A stretch of 64,000 nt of DNA, taken from the NCBI GenBank assembly GCA_964019425.1, contig OZ025862.1, forward strand, positions 124,001-188,000, written 5' to 3'. Positions within the stretch are counted from its first letter, which is position 1. Each line of letters opens with the position of its first letter. The notes under the pieces are model-generated. The model was not told the origin of the DNA. It saw only the letters and a list, made by a program, of their open reading frames with translations, and searched no databases. A program made the position numbers and the translations under genes. Of this stretch, positions 12,030 to 22,946 are shown piece after piece. The DNA is from Flectonema sp. DT1601 (Eukaryota; Euglenozoa; Diplonemea; Diplonemida; Diplonemidae).

Positions 12030-13744
12030 TCACTCTTCTGGAGTAGGGTGCATCATAGGAGAAGGTTTCGGAGAGGGTGGAAACATGGGTTTGCCTCTAC
12101 CAACAGAGAAACCTGGTCCTCCCGTCTCTATAGGTCCCCTACAGTGATGAATAATGTCAGATGAGCGTTGAAGAGGTTTCATAACAGGTGTTCTGTTTGG
12201 TGCAACTGCTGGACTGGTCTCACCGTTAACATTAACAAACCTGGGAGTCTTTGAAGATTTCTTTATTGTAGTGTAGTCCTTCTGTGAATCATAACGAAGG
12301 TGGTAGAACTTCGTTAACTTTGGTATACTTCCGTGACCCGCATGGTTCCTCGGAACTTGAATTTCTCGATCCTCTGTAAACAGATACGCCTTCACTAAGG
12401 CATACAAAGCTTTGTCTTCTTCTTCACAAGGAAATTCCTCAAAAACTTCTGTCGGAGGTGGAGACAGGGTTGGTTGTATGCTGGGGCTCACCATCGGACT
12501 GCGATCAGGTTGTGGAACTGACAACGCTTCAAGTGAAACACCTCTGGTGGATTGCTCACCCTTTTGCTTGTGTTTGAACTCTACTCGTATCTGGTTTTTG
12601 TTGTTTTTTTTTTTTTTTTTTTTTTTCTGGGGAGAGGAAAAAAAAAAAAAAAAAAAAACAATACCTTTCTACCATGCATATCCAACTGATTTATTTGAAA
12701 CCTTCCTCTCTCTGCTTGATCTCTAGTGTCGTACTTTATAAATGCGATACCTTTAAAAGTACCTTTATCATCGTGGTAGTAGCGAATGTACATTGGTCGG
12801 CATTCTAATCGACTCTGGATGGGGTTTTTGTTGATTTTGATTTTTTGGTTTTTTTGGTTTTTTTGGTTTTTTTTTTTGAAAAAAAAAAAAAAAAAAAAAC
12901 ATACCAATACATCCATCATTGTATCGTGCTTTAATTGAAAGGGAAGGTTTTTAAGAACTAAAGTACTGTGACGGATTTCTTTTGGAGACTCAAGCAACTG
13001 AGAGTGGTGTTGAAAATCGAAAGTCGCTCCTTTCAGTCCTTCAAGTCCTTGTTCAGCACTTGCCCAACTTCCTGTGTGAACCACAACAGTTACTCTAAGT
13101 TCCTCAGGGTTACTGATTGTATATTTATTTATTAAAGTGTTTTTTGATTCAATCAGACTGACAGACATAATGACAACAACAAGACAACATACAGAGTCGT
13201 AGCACTTACGTACTCACCATCAAAGTTTTTTGATGGAGGTTGGTGGGCTGGAATCCAAAAACTCCGATCGATGTCGGCCTTACGCTGTTGTTTTTTTTTT
13301 TTTTTTGTATTATTTTCAATACATCTACAAAACTAGAGTCTTTTCACATACCTCCGACAGAACGCGAATTACAGGACCAGTTACAGCAGCCTCGGTTATG
13401 TTTAAACCTGATGGGACAGTGAAATGGGTTATTACACCAGGCTGCTTATCCTCAATAGGCTTTTTATGATGTGAGTGAGAGTGAGAGTGTGAATGTGAAT
13501 GGTCGAGAGGTCTCTGAACTGGAGTTCGTTTCTTCATCCAGCTGTCAATCGGTGGAGTCCCTGTCGGGGTTCGTTTTGAAAAACTGTAATTCGTGAGACT
13601 TTCTGCTCCTCCGCTTCTCCATGATGACACGTCCATATGACCCGCTCCTTGAGAGCCCGCAGCTCTCTCAGAAGGCTTGCTTTGCGGGATTGCCATGGGC
13701 GCTGTAGCGCCCGCAGTGGGATTCTTTCTTACTAATTCAGTCAT
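12030..13744 (-). CDS. RRM-domain RNA-binding protein, five exons
   Basis: Exons read 13744-13352, 13284-13214, 13112-12905, 12814-12665 and 12590-12030. All junctions are GT-AG and in phase, giving 460 residues. One RRM is clear: RNP2 LVLKNLPF at about 206-213 and RNP1 KGIAFIKY at about 245-252, ending in GRKIRVEFK. The phase-2 donor of exon 2 (GA|GTACGT) was chosen because it alone keeps the frame. N-terminal residues 1-130 are disordered, with a His/Ser run. The C-terminal half is Pro/Ser-rich with an acidic patch (FEEFPCEEEDK). Introns are short (about 70-110 bases) and full of A or T runs. The protein should bind RNA and act in mRNA processing or control; the exact target is unknown. A long N-terminal extension before a single RRM is not a family I can name. 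Confidence 0.85.
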
Positions 13745-14222
13745 TGTAAACGTTTGTTAATTATTATTATTTTTTTTTTTATACTTCTTTATTTGTGTGT
13801 ATACGTGTCGTGATCGTCGTAGTCGTCTCTTGTTGCTGTCAGGTCCTTTTTTTTCTGATGACACTATAAAGAGAAAATAACGGGGTTTTTTTTTTTTTTT
13901 TTTTCTCTATGTATTTCCTTCTTCGTCGATGCTTGCAGTGAGGCTCACCGATTTATTTTTTTGATGAATGAGAGGAAGAGTTCGAAAACAATACAAGTCC
14001 TGGAGGGGGAAAAAAAAAATAAATTTATAAAATTCATTTTTTTCTACAACACACAAAAAAAATGGTTTTTTTTAACCTCCGACATGGAAATAATTTAAAA
14101 CTGGAAAAAAAAAAAAAAAAAAAAAGGTGAACACAAAAAAAAAAAAAAACGTCTTTATAATTAATACGAAAATAACAATTCTAAAGTAACATAACAAAAA
14201 AAAAAAAAAAAAAAAAAAAAGA

Positions 14223-15080
14223 TTAGTAGTCTAGATCACTAAAATCAGGTGGAGGTGTCGGGGTGATGAGGAATTGAACTAAAGCATCTTCCTCAGCTAT
14301 TTCATCATCGTCGAAGAGTTCATCATCATCGTCATCATCATCAGTGGGTTGTTGTTCTTCTTCTTCCTCATCTTCTTCATCTCCTTTTGTCGATTCCTCA
14401 AAATCTTCAATTGCTTCTTCGGTTTGCGAGTCTGCTTCAACGAGGTCGATGTCAGCATCAGTCTCATCGTCCTCAGATTGTTCCTCGTCAGTCTCATCGT
14501 CCTCAGATTGTTCCTCATCAGTCGGGTCATCAGATTCTGTACTCTCCAATCCAACACAAAACAAAGCCTCTTCTTTCATATTTAAAAGTATTCCAATCAA
14601 CTTATCAACCTGTTTCTTTCTCTTTATGTTATTCTCACATAATACCCGAGCAGTCCTCTTCTCATGGAAAGCGAAATCAAACATTGAGACGTATGATGAT
14701 TTTCCCTTTTCTGGAAGACTCGGTTGTCTTAAATTAGCAATCTGAGTTCTAACAGACAACTCTGAAATCTCACCATTCCATGCTGAGTCCGGGTGTATTG
14801 TAACTATGTCGTTTATTAGTTTGGTTGCTTCAGAGCAAAGTTTTATTATTTGATCTTCTGTCGAGCGGATACGATCTTCTATACGACTCTTTTCTTCTGA
14901 AAAACAGAGAATCTCAGCCAATGCTGATTTCTTTCCATTTGACGGTACGGGTATCGGTAATCTCTGTCCCGTTCTAGAATCAAAACAATATTCTTTTGAT
15001 GAATATTTGTCACTCGCAATCAAGACAGGATTCCCTCCTACTATTGCGGTTCTGATTATTTCAGTGCGAAGATCTGACAT
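14223..15080 (-). CDS. Acidic-tailed protein of unknown function
   Basis: 285 residues, single exon. Residues 1-175 look folded, with helical stretches around 60-85 and 140-175. The C-terminal 110 residues are a mix of Asp/Glu/Ser/Gln with two copies of DEEQSEDDET and runs of E and D, typical of histone- or nucleic-acid-competing tails. The nearly perfect DEEQSEDDET repeat shows recent in-frame slippage. A T-run follows the stop at once on the sense strand. I do not recognise the family. Confidence 0.75.
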   Translation of the reverse strand: MSDLRTEIIRTAIVGGNPVLIASDKYSSKEYCFDSRTGQRLPIPVPSNGKKSALAEILCFSEEKSRIEDRIRSTEDQIIKLCSEATKLINDIVTIHPDSAWNGEISELSVRTQIANLRQPSLPEKGKSSYVSMFDFAFHEKRTARVLCENNIKRKKQVDKLIGILLNMKEEALFCVGLESTESDDPTDEEQSEDDETDEEQSEDDETDADIDLVEADSQTEEAIEDFEESTKGDEEDEEEEEQQPTDDDDDDDELFDDDEIAEEDALVQFLITPTPPPDFSDLDY

Positions 15081-15210
15081 TTCGGAGAGTCGGTATTTTT
15101 AATCTGAAGTCATGTTGTTTTTTCTTTTTTTTTTTTTTTTGGAATAGAAAAAACTGTTTTTGAATTAAAAAATATAATTTGGAAACAAAACAAAAAAAAA
15201 AAAATGACAT

Positions 15211-15269
15211 TTCTCTTCTGAAAAAAAGCAGAGAATCTCAGCCAATGCTGATTTCTTTCCATTTTTGAC
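15211..15269 (-). pseudogene. Partial copy of the acidic-tailed gene
   Basis: About 57 bases nearly match 14890-14946, inside the acidic-tailed protein gene, in the same orientation (shared gagaatctcagccaatgctg). The copy lies about 130 bases upstream of that gene's start and is flanked by two similar A/T-rich blocks (15135-15190 and 15270-15325). It cannot encode a useful product. Confidence 0.7.
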
Positions 15270-15348
15270 GAAACTGTTTTTTGAAGAAAAAAAAAAAACA
15301 TAATTTTTGGAAACAAAAAAAAAAAAAAGTCAGCAGCGTGTGTTTTGC

Positions 15349-16968
15349 CTACCTGCAAAAAACAGTTTCACGAGTCCCCGGATTTACTACTTGCAGAACA
15401 TAACGAGTTCTGATCCGGTTGTCTTTACCTTTTGTGAAGATCATTTCTGAGTTAGAAGGATTCGACAAGAATTGAATACCATCACGTGATGCCTTCCCAG
15501 CGTTTATATAAACGATGAGTTGACTTCTGTTAATCACAATCGAGTCTTCAGAACAGAGTTGCAAGAAGTCAATCACAGGAATGAATCCTTTCTTTTTATG
15601 AATCTTCCACTCTTGTGGAGTACAGCTAAACGTCAACTCAGTTCCCTCGTCGATATGGATGTTGATTAAGTTATTATTTGAAGGTGTAGAATGACAGTTA
15701 TCAGATATGAATAACGAATAGTCGTGTTCATCGTCTTTGCGGAGTTTTAGTGTTTGTTCCAAATCACAAAATCTTTTTATGTGATTGATCGTAATGTTTG
15801 ACAATGAAGTATCAGATTTCTTGATTTCGTCAACTGAAACCCATCCTTTATTCCTAATGAGGTCAGTAATTCTTTTTGTTATCCTGATTTCCTCCATAGG
15901 TTGAATGATGTCATCTTCAACAGTAATCTTTTCAACCACCTCCTCCTCTTCCGATTTGATAACCGTTTCAGTCGCTAATGAGGAATTATTCGGAGGCTTG
16001 CTGCTGACTATTTCCATTTTTCGTTTGCTTTCTCTCAGATTATCGACATCTACTGCAGTAGCTGCAGTTAGCAACGATTCTGTTATGTTGTCAGGTGTTT
16101 TCCTTGAGCTGGTTGATTTAACTTTCAATGATGAGATCCGCCGTTGACTTTTTTCAACATTTTTCGAACTCGAAACCAAACCAAATTCCTCAACATTGTT
16201 TTCCCGACGATTTTTCTCCGATTCCGAGAATATGGATTCCAACGCTTCCTTGGCAGCTTTTTTTTTTTTTTTTCGTCGATTTTCAATTTTTTTTTCATCA
16301 GTTGGGATTGGTGTTGGTACAGCAGCTTCAGGAAATCTGACGTAGTACTCTCTTGTTGACATTGCAAGTTGAAACACAGAGTCTTTGAGGAGTTCAGCGG
16401 GCTGTCGGGGAATGAGTTCCTTTCCGTCTAAAACAGTTCCAGAAGTACTTCCGAGATCAACGATGAATATTTTATCGTTTGATTCGAAATAAATTGCGCA
16501 ATGAACCCTTGAAACTGTTGGATGATCAGTCGGTATTTCAACTATCGTTGCGTCTTTTCCAATTAAATAATAAGGAGAACCGTCTATAAGAAGTTCACCC
16601 AGGACTTCTTCACCTTTTTTTACTTCTAACTTAAGTCCAGTGATAGACATGAACAACTCAGTTGGAGGTTCAAACCATTTTTGTTGTCTAACCATTTTAG
16701 ACAATAAATTCATTTCATCAGAGGTGATTGTTCCGTTTTTTTGTTTTGATAAATACTCTTCAAGGATACTACTCGTTGGTTTTGTTCGTTTTTGTGAATT
16801 GGTCGTCGGAACAGAACATTTAACTTTTAAAGAAACTCTGTTATCCCTCTCACGTCTTGATTGTGATGAGGAGCAGGTATTCGATGATGATAACGATGAC
16901 TCACTTGTTGAGTAGCAGCTGCTTTCAGAACTCCCGTCGGATGATGCGGAACGTCGACGTCGTCCCAT
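15349..16968 (-). CDS. FHA-domain protein, NIPP1/PPP1R8-like FHA
   Basis: 539 residues, single exon. Residues 1-65 are Arg/Ser-rich. An FHA domain spans about 115-212 with the expected phosphothreonine-binding landmarks: YYLIGKD in place of the usual GR, SRVHCAI, and DLGSTSGT. The lead-in GLKLEVKKGEEV and the exit STREYYVRFPE are closest to NIPP1, a nuclear regulator of protein phosphatase 1 and splicing. I see no clear RVxF phosphatase-docking motif after the FHA domain. The C-terminus holds two similar helical blocks (KGWVSVDEI near 375 and KGFIPVIDFL near 465), vaguely like the N-terminal domain of Tpt1/KptA; that is a guess. The first ~65 codons are duplicated upstream at 17243-17436. Confidence 0.85.
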   Translation of the reverse strand: MGRRRRSASSDGSSESSCYSTSESSLSSSNTCSSSQSRRERDNRVSLKVKCSVPTTNSQKRTKPTSSILEEYLSKQKNGTITSDEMNLLSKMVRQQKWFEPPTELFMSITGLKLEVKKGEEVLGELLIDGSPYYLIGKDATIVEIPTDHPTVSRVHCAIYFESNDKIFIVDLGSTSGTVLDGKELIPRQPAELLKDSVFQLAMSTREYYVRFPEAAVPTPIPTDEKKIENRRKKKKKAAKEALESIFSESEKNRRENNVEEFGLVSSSKNVEKSQRRISSLKVKSTSSRKTPDNITESLLTAATAVDVDNLRESKRKMEIVSSKPPNNSSLATETVIKSEEEEVVEKITVEDDIIQPMEEIRITKRITDLIRNKGWVSVDEIKKSDTSLSNITINHIKRFCDLEQTLKLRKDDEHDYSLFISDNCHSTPSNNNLINIHIDEGTELTFSCTPQEWKIHKKKGFIPVIDFLQLCSEDSIVINRSQLIVYINAGKASRDGIQFLSNPSNSEMIFTKGKDNRIRTRYVLQVVNPGTRETVFCR

Positions 16969-17242
16969 TCAAATTAATTTTTGCTGTTGAAAAAAAACAA
17001 AAAAATCAATAAAAGGGGCAAAACCAGCGTTTTCTACACAACGAGCGGTTATTACAAAATCAAAAAATGGCTGGAGGGGGGGCCTCTCAAACTTTATACG
17101 GGAGGGATCGAGACTGCCACCTGTCTATTCAGATCGGACGTGGTTCAATAGGGACATGTCCGACATTAATAAAATAAAACAATATCCCCCCTCAATACTC
17201 CTCAAGGGTAGGAATTGATTTTTTTTTTTTTTTTTTCAATCC

Positions 17243-17436
17243 GTTGTCGGAACAGAACATTTAACTTTTAAAGAAACTCTGTTATCCCTCTCACGTCTTG
17301 ATTGTGATGAGGAGCAGGTATTCGATGATGATAACGATGACTCACTTGTTGAGTAGCAGCTGCTTTCAGAACTCCCGTCGGATGATGTGGAACGTCGACG
17401 TCGTCCCATTCAAATTAATTTTTGCTGTTGAAAAAA
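17243..17436 (-). pseudogene. Duplicate 5' end of the FHA gene
   Basis: This block repeats about 16802-16995 with only a few differences. It covers the start codon, the Arg/Ser-rich N-terminus and about 25 bases of leader. It stops abruptly at a T-run at 17221-17236, so no FHA domain follows. It duplicates the promoter-proximal region and so could carry a second transcription start for the real gene. Confidence 0.85.
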
Positions 17437-17526
17437 AAAAAACCAAAAAAAAAAAAATTTAAAAAAAATTAATAAAAATAAAACAAAATCTCCTCTCTAA
17501 ATAATTAATAGAAAGCAACAACACTC

Positions 17527-17767
17527 TTTTTAGATATCGTGTGGTTGATCATCAACTGTTGTTGGTACCAACTAGACTGGTAATGCTTTACAACAATCCC
17601 AACGCAGATGACCAACAAACATAACGCTCATCTCTTGGTCTGGTCGACAGGATCGTCACTGTGTTGCCACTTCAGTTCTCTGCATTCAGGTTGCGGAATG
17701 TTCACGCAGTACCACGAGGCGAGTCTCCTTCTTTACGTGAAGGTGGTGGAGCTCTGTCTCTGTCTGT
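17527..17767 (-). pseudogene. Rearranged copy of the zinc-knuckle gene 3' end
   Basis: Sequence at 17527-17610 matches 17868-17950, the 3' flank of the zinc-knuckle gene, and scattered pieces up to about 17767 match 17998-18100 (zinc knuckle and Arg/Asp repeat region). The copy is interrupted by unrelated sequence and does not encode the knuckle in frame. It is a decayed tandem duplicate. Confidence 0.75.
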
Positions 17768-17954
17768 CCATTCAGCAACAACAACAACTAGTAATTAATT
17801 CAAACAACAAACAGCCATTTGTTATATGGAGATCAACAACCTCCTCCAAAACGAGTAACAACACTCTTCTTAGATATCGTGTAGTTGATCATCAACTGTT
17901 GTTGGTACCAACTAGACTGGTAATGCTTTACAATAATCCCAACGTAGATGAAAA

Positions 17955-18296
17955 CTATCTTCTGGAAGGCGCACGTTTTGGACAATGACGAGCCAAGTGA
18001 CCAACTAACCCACAAACATAACACTCATCTCTAGGTCTACCACGTGGCGCGTCTCGTTCTTTACGTGAAGGTAGTGGAGCTCTGTCTCTGTCTCTGTCTC
18101 TGTCTCTGTCCCTTCTCGAAAGTTCTCTTCTTCTATCACGGTCTCTGTCGTACTCTCGTTCTCTTGCTTGTGCGTCACTCTTTTGTTTCTTCTTATCATT
18201 TAATATTTTTTTACACGAGTTGATTTCCTTCTCTACCAAGTCGATCTCCTGCCTACTATCAGTGCTGTCTACACTTCGGTACCTGATTAAAACCAT
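17955..18296 (-). CDS. Small CCHC zinc-knuckle protein with Arg/Asp repeat
   Basis: 113 residues. The N-terminal 50 residues are helical and charged. Residues about 48-75 are an alternating Arg/Asp tract of the kind found in splicing factors. A single CCHC knuckle, CYVCGLVGHLARHC (C-x2-C-x4-H-x4-C), lies near the C-terminus and ends in a basic tail. The architecture is like SREK1IP1/ZCCHC-type splicing-associated proteins, and a nuclear RNA-binding role is inferred. Part of the gene is duplicated at 17527-17767. Confidence 0.75.
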   Translation of the reverse strand: MVLIRYRSVDSTDSRQEIDLVEKEINSCKKILNDKKKQKSDAQAREREYDRDRDRRRELSRRDRDRDRDRDRAPLPSRKERDAPRGRPRDECYVCGLVGHLARHCPKRAPSRR

Positions 18297-18509
18297 ATTT
18301 TAAATATATTTTTTTGATTGTTCCTATAGATGGAGGGGGTGAATAATAATAAATTCGCATACTCTCAAAAAAAAAAAAAAAAAAAAACTCGAACGGAGCT
18401 CAGAACAGAACGAAACAACGTCGCTAAATGACTATTTTATTTTAATTTTTTTAATTTAAGTTTTTTTTTTTTTTTTTTTTTCAAATTTTTTTTATTCAAA
18501 AAATCATTC

Positions 18510-19683
18510 TCACTCACTCAACAGTATATTATATTTAATTTCTTTAGGAACTTGATGAACCATAACTTTTCCATTGTAGGAGACCGACGCGAACAACCAG
18601 GCACTCGACCATGCAACGGCATAAACACTGTCGTCAAAATCAGATATGGATCTTAGAAGTTCGTTAGTCGAATGTCCAGTAGGTGGAGACTGATGTGATG
18701 AAATAGTCGGAAGATTCCAAAGTTTAACAGCAGATTCTCTGTCAGTACTTGCAGTCAAAACCAACTGCTCATGGTGAGGATTGTACTTTACTATGTTAGC
18801 CCAGTGATTGTGAGCTTCCACCACCCTAAGTGACTCTGATGCTTTTCGAAGGTCCCAAAACTTAACCGTTCCCTCAACACCAGTAGTAGCCAGAGTATAT
18901 TGTTTATTTGGGTTGTATTCACTGCTCAGTATCGTCGGATGTGCTTGAGGAATGATATTCTCAACGTCTTTCTGTCTCATGTCAACCTTATACATGGAAC
19001 TACCAGCACAAACAACAGAGTAATTTGAATGGTGTGGATCCCAACTACAAGTTCGAATCTTTTCTTTTGTTGGTATTTCTATCGACGATGAGACTCGTCC
19101 TTCAGCATCTAATTTGATTGTTTCTATACATCCATTTGTTATAGCTAACACGGAGTCAACTTCGTATCCCTGTGGTTCCCATGAAACAATCGTAGTGTCG
19201 TCTGCCAGGGTAATGACCTTCTCTAATCCTTGAGTCATACCGTTTGTTTTATCCCAAAGAGTTGCTGTTCTGTTGTTTGCTGCATTGCCGTGAATTGTAA
19301 AAAATAACTCACGATGTGAGGTAGCTGGACAAGATAACAAACTCCAAATTTCATAAGGATGTGACCATGTTGCGAGACAATCGAGGAAGGCAGAATCCTA
19401 TTTTTTTTTTTTTTAAATTAAAAGTATTCTAGGACTCATCAAACAACGTAAAAAAAAAAAAAAAAAAATGGAATCGGCAAACTCGCAAACCGGGTTTCGT
19501 AGGTACAAAAAAAAAAAAAAATAAATAACACACCTCCTTATGCTCAAGCAAGTAGATTTGGTTTTTTCCTTTTAAACTGAGTGATCCCAACAAAAACATG
19601 TTCTGAGATGGGCAAGCGACAGAATCGAGTGCCCTACAAGGCATCTCCAGTCCATAGACAGCAGTATCTGGCTTTCCGTTCAT
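18510..19683 (-). CDS. EIPR1: EARP/GARP-interacting WD40 protein (EIPR1/TSSC1 family)
   Basis: Two exons, 19683-19534 and 19397-18510, join GT-AG in phase 0 to give 345 residues. The start MNGKPD is followed by VYGLEMPCRALDSVA and FLLGSLSLKGKNQIYLLE, matching the start of human EIPR1 (YGLEFQARAL, FLVGTQSLKYDNQIHIID). Further matches are NPNKQYTLATTG, VKFWDLRKASES, and the end SVYAVAWSS-AWLFASVSYNGK. EIPR1 is a beta-propeller partner of the EARP and GARP tethering complexes and acts in endosomal recycling and dense-core vesicle sorting. The protein is a little shorter than the human one (387), with loops trimmed. The 136-base intron contains a piece of the A-tailed dispersed repeat (19471-19520). 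Confidence 0.92.
19471..19520 (+). repeat. A-tailed dispersed repeat, short copy inside the EIPR1 intron
   Basis: It has both ends of the family, gaatcggcaaac and gtaggtac plus an A-run, with most of the middle missing. It lies antisense to the host gene, in the intron. Confidence 0.7.
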
Positions 19684-19752
19684 TTTATGTGCGGGGGTTT
19701 TTTTTTTTGGCTGGTGCCACCAGCTGAAAAAAAATAAAAAAAAAAAAAACAT

Positions 19753-20165
19753 AAAAAGATATCATCACAAGCACACATTCACCTTTCATCGTCGTATATA
19801 AAATAAAGCGCCACAAAAACTCACTTCTGAAAAATGGCAACTGAGAAAGCGATTTCGCAATCACAGTGAGGCGCTTTTTTTTTTTTTTTTTTTTTTTTCC
19901 CTCTAAAAAAAAAAAAGGAAAAAAAAAAAGGCAAAAGGCAAAGAATAATATAATAAGTGGCTAATTACCTTACAGGTGGGTATCTCCCCACGACAAAGGG
20001 AAGTCACACGAAACCAGCAAAAAAAAAGCCAACGTACGCCGTGGCTGAGGAAGAGAAAAAACAAAAAGCGCGGAACAATTGAAATTTTCCAGCATGAAAT
20101 CTCTTTCCGAAAAAAAAAAAAGAGAAACACACCGATATCTGAAATAAAAGAATTCCGACACAATA

Positions 20166-20200
<35 letters not shown>

Positions 20201-20569
20201 AAGCCCTGTTCTGAGAAGGGATGAGCGCGACTGCTGCCTTTTTTTCTATCTGTCGAGTGTAATGCGACATGTTAAATTAATAATGCAATGGGGGGGTAGT
20301 AATTAACCACATCAATGCTCTCTGTACAGTATTTCCCTTTTTGTACTGTTTCTCCTCTACCTAGATATATATCTCAAAACTTGACGAAAAAACTCGCGAT
20401 GATCAGGGTGAGCGTCGAATCCATCCATAAAACAGAAGAACGACACATAAAAAAAAAAAAAAAAACACAATCCCTTTGAAAATCTTCATGAAAAAGCTAT
20501 TTATCGTACGCAAATATAAATATATAAAAATATCAAAAAAGGATTACAACTGATGTCTTTGGTAAGTAG

Positions 20570-20603
<34 letters not shown>

Positions 20604-20668
20604 GTATCCCTCATGTCAGCCACAGTTCACTTTGTTTGAAACCCTTTACAAGTAATTTCTCATTTTGA
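19753..20668. other. Homopolymer-rich spacer
   Basis: No supported gene. A and T runs of 10-30 bases at about 19879, 19914, 20168 and 20571 account for the open frames seen on both strands. Confidence 0.55.
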
Positions 20669-22242
20669 TCATCTGGGAACGTGACGTTTTCCATGACGAA
20701 GTTCGTCTCGTGTCAAATGAGCATTCGAAGGCTTCACGTTACAGTGAACGACATCACAACCGTCGGTTACACATCCCTGTGTTGGTTATTAAGTACTTAA
20801 AGAGTGACTGATTAAAAAAAAAAAAAAAAAAGAATCGGCACCTCACTAAATAATTCTCACACTTTGTTTTTTGTTTGTGCGCAACCGGAAACAAATCCTA
20901 TAAAGTAAAGGAGTGTTAAACGTTGTTACGCTGCCACAATTTCTCGTAAAACATGTCTTCGAGATGAAAAAAAAAAACACACCTTTTTTAACACACATCC
21001 TCTGATTGCATTCCCCTGTCTGCATATTTTATCAAGAGGTAGTAGCCTTTCATGAATTTTGTCTTTCATGAGGAAGAGGGCTTCTCTCATTGCAGGTTGC
21101 TCGTGAAAACACTTTACACACATTCGGGTGCTGTTGACATAGCCGGGGTACAGATCATTCCACAGTCTGAGTAGCTGCTTAACCTCCGGTTCCGAGGTTC
21201 GTAAAATCATAATTCCAACGTTTCTCTCTTGAATGAGAGAAAATCTTCTGCGAGATTCATCGTCACTCGGCAGTGATATGTTTAAAAATGGATTGTTTTT
21301 CGATCCACCCCAACGAGCAAACGGAGCAACAGCAGAAGCCATATCGTAATTCCTCTCAGGAGTCGGCAACAAATGATCGAAACCATTGCAGACGTGAATG
21401 TCGTTATCCATCACAATGGTAGTGTCATACGTTGAATGCATCACTGCCGTCACCTTACTCATGAACATGATCGGAGGTGCTTGAAAATTCGGACATTCCT
21501 TCAGAACAGTCGGGATTACAATGTCTTCGTAGTACTTTCCTGTGACACCTTTTTGTTTTGATAAGAAATTCTTATTCTTCTTGTGTGCCCAGACAGTAAA
21601 CTGAGTCACTGACGGCATGGCACTTCTAACATTAGAAACGACCTTAAGAGCTTGTTCAACGTATTGTTGATCACCAAAAGCATTCAGTACTAATCCAATC
21701 GTTCCGAGGGGTTTGAACGTTTTTTGAGGAAGAGAAGACAAGATTTCCTCAACTTGAGCCGCCTCTCGCTGGGTTATTATAGCTTCAGCTTTGGCAGTTT
21801 CAATCCGGAGAGGCCTGGGAAGTGAATGCAAAGGAGGTGACGCAGGGCTTTGCTTAAACCCTTGGAATGGATCATCACCTGTTTCTTTATTATTCATCTC
21901 TTCTTGACGAACCGACGATTCTTGATTATTACTTTCTTCCTCGACGGCGACGTCTTTTCCATCATTCTTTTCTTTTTCAGATGGTTTTGGTGCTACCACC
22001 CGAGCTGCGACATTCTCTTTCTCCAGTTCTCCGTCAAGGTATTTCGCTCTTTCTTGGAGTGCTTTAGTTCTCTCAGCCTGTTCCAGTTGAACTTCTTCTT
22101 CTTGGGCTTTCAACATCAGTACTTGTTCTTCTGATGTCAAGTTCAATCCCGGGGGTGTTGAAGGTACAGTTGCACTCCATAGCATAAGCAACACCCCAAC
22201 AGATAATAATATCAACAGAACCCTCGCACGTTTGGCCATCAT
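20669..22242 (-). CDS. Type II membrane glycosyltransferase-like protein, two exons
   Basis: Exons 22242-20983 and 20776-20669 join GT-AG in phase 0, giving 455 residues and a clean stop. Residues 6-24 are a signal-anchor, followed by a Glu/Gln-rich stem to about 175, the usual Golgi type II layout. The catalytic region, 178-420, holds a DxD-type motif, VMDNDIHVC (D279-N-D281), of the sort that binds a metal and a nucleotide sugar, and a later CVKCFHEQPAMREALF segment. It probably transfers a sugar in the Golgi; donor and acceptor are unknown. The second exon supplies a Cys-containing tail (GCVTDGCDVVHC). The intron carries a truncated A-tailed dispersed repeat (20832-20943). Confidence 0.8.
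20832..20943 (+). repeat. A-tailed dispersed repeat, copy lacking its 3' end
   Basis: It matches the copy at 37757-37907 from gaatcggca through gtttgtgcgcaaccgg to gttacgctgccacaat, then diverges. It lies in the intron of the glycosyltransferase-like gene. Confidence 0.8.
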
Positions 22243-22508
22243 CGACCCCCCTTTACTGATTAAATAAAGTTAAGACTGACGTATTAAAGAATCTGAACAG
22301 TTTCTCAAAAAAGATCAAAAAAGAAAACTACCAACCTGATAAATGAAACATATCATAAGCCTCAAGTAGACTTGAGACCTCCTTGTCACTCACTCAGAAA
22401 CACACACTCGATGAATATTAATTATCGACACGTCATAAGTATCAGACAAGCTGACACCTCTTTGTCTTGTCACGTCGATCCAAAGCCAAAGTTGTGTGCG
22501 TGTGCTCC

Positions 22509-22946
22509 TCACGCAAAGTGTGCGAGAATCATGTCAAGTGCCTTACTCTTCTCACCGTACTCAGTGATCGCAACACACGATGCACCAATTACCTTCTTGA
22601 TGTTCGAGTTCGTATCAAACTTCGCCAGTCCCACCCACTCCCCGAGTTTCTTCTTCTCAGGAACTTTAATTAAATGAATCTGGTGCTCATCACACAGAGC
22701 TTCGATCAGAGAAGTGTACGCAGCCTCATCGCAGTCCTCAGCGAGCACACAGAGGTGCGCTACCTTCTTGTCCAGGACCTTCACTGTTTCGTGAAGTCCA
22801 CGAGCGAGTCCCTTGTGGAACCTGGCTCTCTTTAACACCTGCTGCAGGGCTGCCAAGAGATCTTCTGGTTCTGCGTCTTCATCCTCAACTGTTGGGTCTT
22901 CTTGTTCAACTTCAGCAACGGTTTCATCGATCATGTTGTCGGACAT
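22509..22946 (-). CDS. RPS12: 40S ribosomal protein eS12 (RPS12), copy 1
   Basis: 145 residues, single exon. An acidic N-terminal extension of about 30 residues precedes the conserved core: KGLARGLHETVKVLDKK, AHLCVLAEDCDEAAY, EALCDEHQIHLIKV and KKLGEWVGLAKFD all match eS12 of other eukaryotes. The protein sits in the beak of the small ribosomal subunit. Two further copies at 27846 and 28617 encode the same 145 residues. The duplicated block runs from about 22330 to 22990 and includes about 180 bases of 3' flank with a small inverted repeat (CTCAAGT-AG-ACTTGAG). Confidence 0.96.
   Translation of the reverse strand: MSDNMIDETVAEVEQEDPTVEDEDAEPEDLLAALQQVLKRARFHKGLARGLHETVKVLDKKVAHLCVLAEDCDEAAYTSLIEALCDEHQIHLIKVPEKKKLGEWVGLAKFDTNSNIKKVIGASCVAITEYGEKSKALDMILAHFA

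Noticed and set aside
14344-14745. Plus-strand Ser-rich open frame
   Set aside because: It is the antisense reading of the Asp/Glu-rich tail of the gene at 14223-15080 (GAT/GAA read backwards as Ser codons).
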